Source: Gnetum montanum (taxonomy: Eukaryota > Streptophyta > Gnetopsida > Gnetales > Gnetaceae). From it: 64,000 bases of DNA. Below, in pieces: positions 12,151-23,309 of this stretch (positions are counted from its first letter, which is position 1; the number at the start of each line of letters is the position of its first letter). The notes under the pieces are model-generated. The model made no database searches. It was not told the origin of the DNA and saw only the letters and a list, made by a program, of their open reading frames with translations. The translations under genes and the position numbers were made by a program. The stretch covers positions 129,764-193,763 of the forward strand of contig MNCI01002977.1 of NCBI GenBank assembly GCA_015680685.1, written 5' to 3'.

Positions 12151-14794
12151 GGACTCCCATGATCAAATCTCTTACCAGGAAGATGGCCATTCTTAATTCA
12201 ATCTATGACTACATGGATTAACATCACAGTATGCAATGAGAGAGTTCTTTGATTTGAAGTTTGCTTGATAGACATTTTAGAGGAGGTAGCATCAAGGTTA
12301 ACAGCCAAAAGTGTTTGCGAGGGATTCATGGGACTGTTGGTTCCAAATAATGATCTTTTGTGAGGCTTGGATTCAAAATGACTCAACTAAAGAGCTAGGT
12401 GTAAGTTTACATCCCTTGTAGCATTTCTTTATTATGGCTAGGCAGGTATCTCACCTGTATGGATGGATTAGATGGTAGAGTAGTTGAAGGTGGAGGTGCA
12501 AGAGTGGAAGAGTGTGAAGGAGAATAGTAGGGAAATTAGGACTTCCCACTTGGTGATGATGCTCTGTAATATTTTAGAGGGTAATAGGGAAGGAAGTGTA
12601 ACTAGAAGAGTCACATGGAGAAATGGGTTGCTAAATGTAGTACCCATATGGATCAAGTTGATGATAAGGGTACTACTTCCTTGGAGGCGGCATCTCCCAT
12701 GATTGTGGATGTTGCCACTACTAATATTTCTCCTGAGGTTGAGGTGGTGCTCCACTCAAATAGTAAGTGTGTTGGTGGAACTACTGTCGATAGTTTCCTT
12801 GTGGATAAGGGAATCTCTTGGGTGCTTGACATTTTTCCAATCTACGATTTAAAGCATATGCCCCAGATTCTTGTAAGTGTGACATACCAAGGCAACATTC
12901 CTTGGGATGTTCATATTGGCATATGTCACAACCATCATCATTAGACTCAAAATCTGCAACCTTCTCTACTATTGTAGCTTTTCCCTTAGCTTTATGGTAT
13001 TTACATTCAGTCTCCTTCTTCCTTTTTCTTATGATCACTACCTTCTTGATCTCTACTCTCCTTTGCAATATTTAGACCAATCTGAAATTTTTCATCCAAG
13101 GAGTCCCACAATTTATCAACCTTAGTTGATATTTCAATGACATATTTTTGGATCAGCAAGGTTTTCCTTTGCACCACTTTATCAAGTGATGCCTCCTCCT
13201 CATTTTCATTGAAACAGACCTTCCTTTTGTGGATGGAAGGGTTCTTGTTGTATTCCTCTATACTTTTCCATTTTTTCAACTCTCCCTCTTCTTTAGCCAC
13301 TTACTTAATGAGCCTTTAAATCTAATGGGTCCTTAGCTTAGAAAGTCTCCCTTAGGCATAGACCCCAAGGGTTCTCCTCATTTTAGTTATGATCCCATCT
13401 ATGATATGACATAGCTGATCTCATTGGGACCATCCATGGCCTAGGCATCAATGTAACAAAGAGTAGTTACTACCCATAACCACATCCAAGGACTCATGGG
13501 TACCTTGTTTCCACCTTGGATTTGCCTCCTCAAATTGGACACTATGGATTATGTTTGATACTTGTCATTAAACAACTCTAGCATCATACTCCATTGCCAA
13601 ATAGATTCTAGTTCCAAGGATCAATATTAGCTCTTTTGTTCTTTGATGAGTATCCTTGGGAATAGTTTTAGCTTTTCCCATTCATTTTTCACATTTAACA
13701 TGGCACATGCATCATGAAAGGCTTCTAGGTGATTTAGTAGATCTAAATTGTATCCTACCTCAAACTTGGGGATATTATTCATATCCAACCATTTAATTCA
13801 GCTATCCTTCATGTTCTTGGTTGGTATCCTAATAGCCTTCGAAATGTTTGACATATTTCTAGTAGCTAGTAAGGGCTCATCATAGTCATAGTGGTTTCTT
13901 TGGCCCCTATCATGGCCATGATGCCTATGAGGAGTCCTATTGTCCCTTCATTTTTATGATGGTCATCCCCATGTTGCTCATTTCCACAGTCTCTATTGTC
14001 TCAGTGAGATATTTGATAATCCCTATCTCACCGTTGATCTTCATCATGATTTCTATTACCTCTAATTCTCCTATCAGAGTTGGAGGAGGAAGATGATGGG
14101 GATGATGAAGGCAAAGAGGGAGGAGAACCAACATCAAAGCGATGCTTACTATCCTCTCTTCTTTGATCCCTACCTTGATCACCATGTTTGTATTTCTCCT
14201 TATGCTTATCATCGTTCCTACCTTGGTAAACATCTTTCAAGGTCCTTTGATCTTGAGACCTATTCTTCCCATAACCAGGGTAGTCCATAGCTGAATGCAA
14301 CCACTTGTTAAGGTTCTCCTCATCAAAGAGAAGAGGAGAATCTATATTTTTGGAGGACCTAAAAATAAGTCCTCACCTTCTTTGTGTGTTTATAGGAACA
14401 AGTGGGTAGGATACTTTTTTCCTTTTGAGGCCTCATATCTAGCTTCCATTTTCTAATCTTTCTTTTATTATGCTTCTATGGGATGATAATGTTGATAAGC
14501 ATGGTTATGAACCTCATACTCTGTATTGAGTCCAACAATGTCTAACTTGATGAGATTTTATAATAGCATTGCAAGAACAAATTGGTCAGGAGGCAACATG
14601 ATGTTGCCTTCCATGTTCCTCCATCACAATTACTCATCCTAGTGTAGGATGAATGTGAAGTTCAAATTGTAGGCATCTAGATGAGTATAGACCACTTTGA
14701 ATTGTTGGAACACTAGTGTCTTGTGACCTTCTTGCCTTTGACTGGATTTTCTTAGGAATGGCGATGGAGAATCTTCCCTACAAGAAGAAGCCAT
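12151..14794 (-). pseudogene. gag: Element A gag, decayed
   Basis: Start chosen at ATG 14794-14792, the position of the gag start in B and E relative to the primer-binding site. The N-terminal domain contains a FKVVYTHLDAYNLNFTFIL-like block seen in B and E. The middle has the capsid-like W...FP...A..WY region, then a charged Ser/Arg/His-rich stretch. Near 12910-12960 lies a short zinc-knuckle-like CDICQYEHPKECC. Several stops at former Trp, Gln and Arg codons. Gag would form the particle that packages the element RNA. Confidence 0.7.
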
Positions 14795-14927
14795 ATCAAT
14801 GATTGTCTAAAAATAGTCTATGTTTTTTATTTTTCTTTATCTTAATGGCCTTAATATTAGGGTCCTTTACAATTTCATTAAATGGTTTCAATATATTTCC
14901 TAAATATCATACTTAGCTAACTAAAGT

Positions 14928-14945
14928 CCCCAACAATGCTGCCAA
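14928..14945 (-). promoter_or_regulatory. Primer-binding site, element A
   Basis: The minus strand reads TTGGCAGCATTGTTGGGG immediately after the 5' LTR end, a decayed form of the TGGCGCCGTTGCCGGGG site typical of Athila/Tat elements. Confidence 0.75.
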
Positions 14946-15856
14946 TGATCAGTGGCGAGTAGTCCTTATGCCCAACCATATGAATCACAAGTGTTGCACT
15001 AGTGATCCAGTCGAATTCTATGGACTTTAGCTTTCTCAATGCACAATAACCAAGGTAGTGACTTAAGGACGTGATTATTGTTTTCTTGGCTTCACTTGTG
15101 TAAGTGCAAGTATATGATTAAGTGTAAGCCAAGACACATGATTTTTATTGTTTTTATATTTTATTTTATTTTTATCTAACTATGAAATAAAGTAATTAAT
15201 TATGAATTAATCTAAGTAACTATCTAATGCCTTAATCTCTTCCTAACATAAGCATCTAGGCCCACCTTCCATGCACATCCTGAACTCATAAAGAATGCTA
15301 CTAGGTTATCAAGTGTTAGACTACTGGGCGAACCAAGTGATAACACCACTAGGATTACCAAGCATTAACGATATATTCAAGGCAATCATACTTATGTATA
15401 TTAATTAAGCATATGAATTAATTGGGATCATGAACATAAAATGCATGATGATAAAGTACATGAAAGTAAACATTAATCTATTCTAAGTGCTACAAGGAGT
15501 TCCAAGAATCTTGTCTTTATTTCCAGCACATCAAAGTGTTTAGGTACATTGATGCTTGAATAAGGACCTATACAATCCTTAAAGTCCTACTGTGGGCACT
15601 TAGAAAATATTCTAACTTTCACGAGAACAAACTGTAACAACTTAGCTACTCTATTGACTCAACGATGTTATAAATGAGATGGGTACATGCATTTATATAG
15701 ATATAGAATCACACTACATCAATGCATATGTGTCAATGCATTAATCCATGCATTGAAACATGCCAATTGACATATATATGTCAAAGCATCAACCCATGCA
15801 TCGATGGGGATGCATTAACACATGCATGTTAACATAGCCCTTTGTAGGATTCATCA
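14946..15856 (-). mobile_element. Element A 5' LTR (911 bp)
   Basis: The minus strand runs from TGATGAATCC (15856) to CGCCACTGATCA (14946). TATA-like CTATATAAAT lies near 15691-15700. U3 carries repeats of TGCAT / GATGCAT / TTGACA between about 15715 and 15845. The other LTR of A is not in the window. Confidence 0.8.
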
Positions 15857-16700
15857 AGTGCTAGCAACATTTCAAGTCCCTCTAAGTTTCTTTTCAAAAA
15901 ACTTGTTGTAAGTGTATATGAATATCAAAAGAAAATAGAAAAAAACCCTCATGAAAGATTCTGAACATGCATGCAATTTATTTTTCTATGAATCCATTAC
16001 ATAGAGATCTTATTAAGAATCACTAGAATAGGAATGCTACCAATAAAATAGCCTATCAAGGAAGTCTTAGTAACATCCTTAATAATTGAATCATAAATCA
16101 AGTAAGAAATTAAAGAATATTATTTCTTAACTCTAGTACTTCCAATAAAAATACCAGTCAAAGCATTGATATTTTCTTGACAAAAATTATCAAAAACATA
16201 TGCAATAGATCACATAAGCTTGCAATAGAAAAATCCCCCAAATCACCATTTGCATTCTCCATTATTTCCATAAAACCTTCTTTTATCTCACACATCACCC
16301 CACATAAGCCCATAAGAAGAGGGGCTTGGCAAGCAAGCTGGCAAGCTTCTCATGTAAAGTTTTTCAACATACTTTCAATATTGCAATGCACTTTCAATAA
16401 TTTTAGTGGCTTCACTTCATTTTTAAGGATCTCCAAACTACTATAGATTTTGAGAAACTTCCTAGAATCATTAAATGAAATTAAAATACCACTTTGAACA
16501 ATCTAGATTGAATGGTTTGGGTTTGGTTTTAGTAGGCAAGTGATAAATATGTAAGAATAAATAATCTATTTTTCATGAGTTTTGGATAATAAAAGATTCA
16601 TTATCCCATAATAGTTATGGTTTTGGTTACGGTAGTTTAAAAACACCTTAGTTATGAAGCATTAATGCTTCTATGATAGAGGGAAGCATTAACACTACTC
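15857..16700. other. Non-coding interval between A and the host duplication
   Basis: AT-rich. I see no gene, LTR end or conserved frame. The open frame at 16177-16446 has no recognisable domain and no homologous copy in the window. Confidence 0.5.
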
Positions 16701-17323
16701 CATTCAAGGCTATTATAGTCCTTGGTCTAGCCTATAAATGTGATTTTTCTACCATAAAATAAATCTAATCAAATGCAAATCAAATCCAATTTAGTTGTAG
16801 CAACAGGCATAGGTAAGAAGATCTTTAATGAATCTCACTTTGAGCATAATCAAGCTATCTATCATCTAATTTCAAAGGTTTTTACTATTCTTTATGTTTT
16901 TTGTTGTATCTTAATCTAATTTTGTTGTATCCTAATCTAGCTTAGATTCTTCAAGATAGTCTACTTTAGGTTATACAAATCTAGTTATGCCTTGTTTTAG
17001 TTAGTTGTATTCATTACAATTTTTATAGGTTTGAGCTTTGATATATTCAGATTCTATAGCACTATTGAGATTTTAAGATTCTATATTCATTCAAGGTTAT
17101 CGTAGTCTTTGGTCTAGCCTATAAATGTGATTTGCCTACCATCAAGGAAATCTAATCAAATGCAAATCAAATCCAATTCAGTTGTAGCAACAGGCATAGG
17201 TAAGAAGATCTTTAATGAAGCTCACTTGGAGCATAATCAAACTATCTATAATCTACTTTCAAAGGTTTTTACTATTCTTTATGCTTTTTGTTGTATCTTA
17301 ATCTAATTTTGTTGTATCCTAGT
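16701..17323. repeat. 387-bp host tandem duplication (unit 1 and left part of unit 2)
   Basis: Unit 1 is 16701-17087. Unit 2 starts at 17088 with the same CATTCAAGG..TAT start and the same GGTCTAGCCTATAAATGTGA block. Unit 2 is interrupted at 17323 by element B and resumes at 30510, ending near 30661. Each unit has a TATA-like CTATAAATG. They could be promoter fragments or pieces of an older element; no coding frame is visible. Confidence 0.8.
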
Positions 17324-17559
17324 TGATGAGTGGCAAGGTACCCCTACGCCCAACCATACAAATCACAAAGTGTTCCCGCGCAACCTGATCAAATTTCGTG
17401 GACTTTACAATTTCTAGTACACTAGTCTTCTAGGAAGTGAACCTTAGCTTAAGCTCATTCATTGTCTTCCCAATTACACTTGTGAAGCATAATGGTATGG
17501 TTAAGAGTAATTGAGACATATCATTTCTATCATTTTATGTTTTGTGTTTTTGGGTGCTT

Positions 17560-17595
<36 letters not shown>

Positions 17596-18178
17596 TAATT
17601 TAATGACTAATCTAAATTAACTAACTAACTAGTCTTTAAATAATCCTAACATAAGCATCCATTCCCACTTTCTCTACATTTCCTAAACCCACATATCCAC
17701 TACTAGGTTACTAAGCACTATGCTATTGGGTGCACTAAGCAATAACATTACTAGGATTACCAAGTGAATGTGCTTACGCTCAAGGCAGTCATACTTACAT
17801 ACTTTGCCTATTTAGCTTATCTGGCTTAATTATCTTAATTAATGGAAAACATTGAATAAATGACTGAAAACATTAAATGCATGAATAAAGATCTAAACTA
17901 TCCATAATGCTGCCAGGTTTATCAAAAAGCTTATCTTTATTATCGTACACACTATCGTTTTCAGGTACAACAATGCTCGAATAAAGATCTGTACACTCAA
18001 TGACTCTTGCTGTGGGCACTCTGGAAAATATTCCAACTCTCAAATGGGAAAACTATAAGAGCTTTGCTACTACTATGACAAGACATGCTATAAATGTAGT
18101 TGATGAGCTCGTAGTTATAGGCAAAAGCAGACCCTGCATTAATGGGGCCTTGTCAACGTAGCCAACCATGACTCATCA
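17324..18178 (-). mobile_element. Element B 3' LTR (855 bp)
   Basis: Minus strand TGATGAGTCATGG to GCCACTCATCA. It differs from its partner by a longer GA run (17565-17593) and by only about two U3 cassette units against five. Confidence 0.9.
17565..17593. repeat. (GA)n microsatellite inside the B 3' LTR
   Basis: About 13 GA dinucleotides. The partner LTR has only a short GAGAGAGA at 29868-29878, so the run grew after insertion or was present in one strand only. Confidence 0.85.
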
Positions 18179-18190
18179 TACCCCCCAAAC
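18179..18190 (-). promoter_or_regulatory. Polypurine tract, element B
   Basis: The minus strand reads GTTTGGGGGGTA directly before the 3' LTR start TGATGAG, the expected site for plus-strand priming during reverse transcription. Confidence 0.8.
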
Positions 18191-18379
18191 TAAATGAAAA
18201 CTTGTCCTTGAGTTATTTTACAAAATTGGGAAGGTATGGGATTATTAACTAACTCTTGACAAAACAAAATAGACTTGACTTGACAAAACCTAAGTGCTTG
18301 AGTGTACGGATCAACAAATTACAAAAATTGTGATGTTCATGATACAAAATTGAACACCAGTACATGAATCTTCAAAAAT

Positions 18380-21285
18380 TTGGATAACACATCCTTTGAT
18401 GATGTGAAGATGGTGGTGAAGGTCAGATAGTCCTAGGTAGTGATGGCTCCTAAGGCTCTAAAGGACCTTTACTAGCTTTAGGCCTGTGCAACAGCTGAGG
18501 TAGCTATGGCTATCCTACTGCAACTGTAACTTCTGGTGGCAGAAAAAAATCATCCAACAATGCTTTCATTTTCTCTTACTTACTCCAAGGATAATTCATA
18601 GTCCACACAACATCTCCAATGTGGGCTGGAACGGGGATATCCCATGAACAGGGCATCATGAGGAACATCGCCTTAACGTTGATAAACCAGGCAAATAAAA
18701 TTTTGTGCTTAATGTCGAACACTTTGACTACATCTTTCAGCTCCTGGTAATCATTCATTCTCTTGGCTAGGTCCTCAACAATAGATATTTAGTTTGTGAA
18801 TTGGGTGCAGAGAACTTTAAGTTTAGCATTTGCTATCTCAAGCTTCTACTTGGTGTCTTTGTAGTGCTTAAACTCAACCTCATATAGTAAGTATGAGCTA
18901 GCCACTTATTTTTCTAATTTCAACTATGGCCATCCGATAGTTAACATTGTTAGGTTTGCATAGCAAAGGCTGGCTAACTCCATATATTCTATCATTTCTT
19001 CTATCTGTAACTCCTTTAGGCAAATCTCTACTCTATTATAGGCATCAATCCCATCAATGATGGAATACCACATCATTTTTTCGTTCTGGAGTTGCTGGAG
19101 GGTCTCATTGACTTTTGTCTTAACTAATTGAATGTGTTTCTCATTAATTTCCTTCTACAAGATGACCTGGTCTCTATAGTGATCTTTGACTCTTTCAAAC
19201 TTGAGGGCCTCATTTCTCTAGGCAGTAATCTAAATGGTAGACTTTTGATGTAAGGCTCGAACTTCCTCCATCGATAGATTTCAATTCTCTGTAGCTACTA
19301 TCCTTAACTTAGTTTTCATCCTAGCAAGCTGCTCCTACTATTGATGGATAAATTCCTATATTTTTTATTGTTACACATCAAAATTACACATGTGGTGATT
19401 TTCTATGGTTAGTAATTCATTCTCCTAGTGCATCTGAACCAAGTTCTTTTGAACTAAATATGTCTTTGCTTCTACTATGAACTAGTTGAAGATGGTCATC
19501 ACCACTTCCTCCTCAACCTTCCTAAATCATTCTTAAATTTTTTGAAAAACTTCATCTCTAGTTATTATTGGGCTAAAAAGCATTGGTTTAGCAAAGAAAC
19601 AATCTTCGTGGCCAAGCATTGGTTTTATGCTTGAGCCATTTCAAGTTGCCCCTCCAAAATGATGCACTTGCCCCTTACTTCTAGTAGCTCTGACTAGGTT
19701 ACAGTGATGTGATTTTGGATATCAAAGATATCTAGAATCGATTGCGTGATCCTTACCAATTAGTCTAGCAATTCTTTGTACTGAGCTACATTTAATCTCC
19801 CACTGACTATGCCTACAGATGTCTACACATGTTAAAGTGTAGCTACATCTACTATAGACACCATAGGTGCATTAAGTGCTTCAACAACTTAGTCAATGAC
19901 TACTTTAGCAACCATCTCCTACCCTTGGTGCTGCATCACCAATATAGTTGCTCCCTCACCCTTCTCCAAGTGCATCGAAAAGGAAGCAGCATTCCCAAAG
20001 ATTTTTGGGAATAGATGGTGTTGTGATAAGGACACTGTCACTCTCAGGCACTAAGATTTGATCTCACGGGCAACTACATTCACTAGGTAGAGAATATTGG
20101 CCCACCTCTCTCCATATAACTAATTTTTCAAGCCACCTCATTAAGGTAACTCATTGTTGGTTGATATGCAGATGGATCGCCACCACTTATTCGTGCATGC
20201 TGTTCTTGCTCACGCAAGAGCTACTCTCAAACTTCGTGCAAGCATTCAATGGCTACACGAGTCTTTGGAATTATTTCTTAAGTGGATGATAGAGGTGGCC
20301 ACTACTACTCCTCTTCTTTGGTGGTGGTAGATGTCTTGTCTTTCATAATTTCGAACCATGAAGCCATAGGAGCATGCCAAATTATATCATTCGCATAGCG
20401 GATGATCCCTATCCTTTTGCAAAGTTTCCTAATGAGGCATGGAAAGGATAGGGTTTTTCTTCCATGTCCATTCTCCTTGAAACATTTCTCGATCTCTAAG
20501 TAGATCAATTGTGGAAGGTTTTTTGGAAATCTCCTACTTAGAGCAGTGCATGCACAGGCTAGAAAAAGTGATTACCTTGCTAGGCCTCACCATTGGATTA
20601 AGGTGATAGGTTGTGATTTTGAAATAGATGCATTCCTCCAATGTGAGCATGCCGAACTCCTTGCAATTGACCTTGTAACATCATTGGGTTCACTTCTTCT
20701 TAGCTTCAAGGTCAACCTATGTTGACAACTCTACCAATTATGTTCCTGTGTCAAGCAACCCAAACACCTATGTGATTGCCTCAGCCAAATAGGATACTTG
20801 GATGTCCTTGATCTTTATGACAAAACTTCGTCTTCTGTTATTCCAGAAGATGTATGTCTCTCCCATGTATCGCTTCCCATTGGAAGTGATAGTTTGTCAC
20901 ATGGGAGAGATTTGTTGTTGTGTCTTAACCTCTGCAGGGGCATGCTCCAAGAATGGCTTGAAATTCAGTTCTTGAAGAACTAACCATTAGATGTCGCAAA
21001 GCCTGATGGTGTCAAGGCAGGCTTGTGTTAACATGAATTCAAGCCTTGGTGTTGGTCCTAGTACCTCTCCACATTGTGATTGTTCTAAGGCTACTTTTTC
21101 TTCAAGAATCTATTGAAAAGATTCCACTTCAAGCACCTCTCAAAGAGGTCCCATTGCATGGGTTGCCACTAGTTCTTCTTAGGAATATTCTTGGTCATTT
21201 TCCCATTGGTTGGGATGGTCTTACTTCCTACGAATGTTTTTACTTTGGTTCCATCTATGGTTACAACACATCCATGGATTAGTAA
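18380..21285 (-). pseudogene. ORFX of element B (third retroelement ORF, coiled-coil protein)
   Basis: A long minus-strand frame with scattered stops that can be followed from about 21285 to 18380, roughly 950 codons. Its N-terminal third contains the block FPCLIRKLCKR near 20440-20470, which by eye resembles a domain common in plant retroelement ORFs of unknown role. The middle and C-terminal thirds (about 18600-19700) are rich in Lys, Glu and Gln with heptad-like spacing, so a long coiled coil is likely. A conserved stretch ending in Trp-containing PVPAHIGDVVWTMNYPW (18590-18650) also occurs in A. The tail is Pro/Ser-rich. No signal peptide or membrane helix seen. Elements A and B share it; C lacks it. 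Confidence 0.65.
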
Positions 21286-23309
21286 ATATAACGTATAACT
21301 TAAAATTCTTGGATACCTTTTGCTTTAGTCGATTATACTTTGACTAAGGTTGGATCATGTAGATTACATGTTTTTTTAATTAATTAATTAGTCACTTATT
21401 TACTAATTATTCATTGTGAGTATCACCAAAGATTGTTGGAAAGGTTTAACTCTTCTATCTTTGATGTTTGACAATTGATTTTCTAGTTAAACCTTTGTGG
21501 GAGTTAGAGAAATAACAAAAACTTTTCTATCAAAAATGGAACATTTGTGATCCTTGTGACTAAAAGCTTACCTTCGATAGCTACAAGATCGAAGAACGGA
21601 GTGATTTGGGCAAACAGTTGGAAGGTTATGGACTTGGAAAGATTTTGGGCTCTAAAAAATGGTAAAAACTTCCCTTGTGTTATGAAGAAAATTGTAAAAA
21701 TGACAAAGTTTTTGGTAGTATTTATAGTATTTTTCTCATGTGTCAATGGGGCCTAGTCAACAAAGCCCCATCAATGGGATCAACTGCGTCAACTAAGCCT
21801 AGTTGATGCAACTATTGACCACCGTTGAATTTATTTGACTTTTTTAGAACTTTGAAAATACAAGTTTTTGAGTGAAATTAGAGTCAAATGGAAGCTCAAA
21901 AAGCAATAATTTGAATGAAAATAGTAGAAGAGGGAATTGGAGCTCAGAAAAATGATAAATTGGAGAAAATAATGTAGAGAATGAATGTTATAAGATTGTA
22001 TGGGAACACAAAGTGGGATGCACAATAAGGCATGTGAAAGGTATGATTGCAACAATGTCAAGGATAAGAAGCTTAATGTTCCAACCAAAAGATATGTAAG
22101 TAGGTCCTTCCCATAGCAGAAACATGCCTATTTTTCCTTTGCATAACTTTAATTGAGGAGCCCATGGACTCCACAGATGACTAATGGTAAGGAAGGTTAA
22201 GAACCCACCCAAAAGGATCTACTTAAGAATTCAAGTACTTCCAATCAAATCAAGGGATCAAAAACATGGACACTAGTAGCGAGGTGAATTATGAGTAGCA
22301 ATGATGGATGATGAAGGTGGAATGGATTCCCCAATTGAGATCATAAGAAGTCCCTTGGGAATTGCATGTTTAAAATGACCAAAGAAGATCCATCCTTTGT
22401 CCAAACCAAAACTAACCACTTCCAGTGACTTTGCATCACCACTCAAAGATAGATCCATACCCTCAAGACACAAGGATGCTCCCACAAAACAATCACCATT
22501 CCATAAAGAGAAGAAAAGAGAAGTAGGAAGTGAAAAGGGGCCTTAGTTAGAGGGGACCTTCAGGCATAGGTGCATGTCTTTCTAGCCCCATAACTAGTGC
22601 TTGTAGCCCATTTATTTTTCTAAGGGGTGTGCTTTGAATTCCCATCATTTTTTTTCATAGAAACCAAACCATGCAAATACTTTATTTGACTTCCTATTTA
22701 GTGGTTGGAATGGAATAGTAAGAAGTCAATGAAAACACCCAAGCACTCAAGTAAGTAGAAGAGTACAAAGAGTATTAAGTCCTCCTAAAGTCACACCCTA
22801 TTCAAACCTTTGAATCTTTTCCAATTTTGAAAATTACTAAGGTTACCAGTTGATTAAAAGATTACTTAATGGAAGGGACCTCAAACTTCCAAAATAAGAA
22901 CAACCATCGATTTGGTGGATGGGTGGATGTTGTGAACTCACTACCTATAACCATGAAAAAGAAACCAAGACTGAGTCATTAGTACAAAAATTCAAAAATA
23001 GAAACCAGGCATCAACAAAAAAACATTAAACACAAACCACCATTAGTAGCAACCATGGCAACCCATTTCCTATTAGCAATAAAGCATGTTTTATTAGCAA
23101 AGATTGAAAATCACACTCAAATGAAGTAAAATATATAAGAAAGTATAAAATATATTAAGAAGGATTCAAACGTACTAACGATGGTGTAAAAAAAAATAAA
23201 GGTATAAAAATAGGAAAAATTCAAAAATCAAAAATGTGTAAAATTAAATAATTTGCAAAATTAAAAATGTGAAAAATAAAAAGTAGAAAAACTGAGGAGA
23301 CATATGGAT
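21286..23309 (-). other. Element B spacer between integrase and ORFX
   Basis: Non-coding, about 2 kb. It aligns with A (6701-8559) and partly with C (48700-50150). It carries the promoter-like module at 21719-21830. Short open frames on both strands are not conserved between copies. Confidence 0.6.
21719..21830 (-). promoter_or_regulatory. Internal promoter-like module of element B (14-bp cassette plus TATAAATA)
   Basis: TATAAATA lies at 21719-21726 on the minus strand. Next to it, at about 21741-21830, is an array whose plus-strand units TCAATGGGGCCTAG, TCAACAAAGCCCCA and TCAACTAAGCCTAG match the 14-bp units of B's own LTR (for example TCAACAAGGCCTAG). It lies about 430 bp upstream of ORFX. 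A second transcription start for ORFX is an inference. Confidence 0.55.

Larger units (their letters stand above)
4006..15856 (-). mobile_element. Element A: Athila/Tat-like Ty3 retrotransposon, 3'-truncated
   Basis: Minus-strand element. From high to low coordinates: 5' LTR 14946-15856, primer-binding site, gag, protease, reverse transcriptase, RNase H, integrase, a ~1.9-kb spacer with a promoter-like module, and ORFX. The 3' LTR and tract are missing because the family-G array begins at 4005. Element B aligns throughout. Many stops and lost catalytic residues make it a fossil. Confidence 0.85.

Noticed and set aside
16701-17323. Reading the 387-bp duplication as the two LTRs of another element
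   Set aside because: The units are adjacent with no interior and lack clear TG..CA ends, so a host tandem duplication is the simpler reading.
17565-17593. GA run as a regulatory GAGA element
   Set aside because: It varies between the two LTRs of the same element and behaves as a plain microsatellite.
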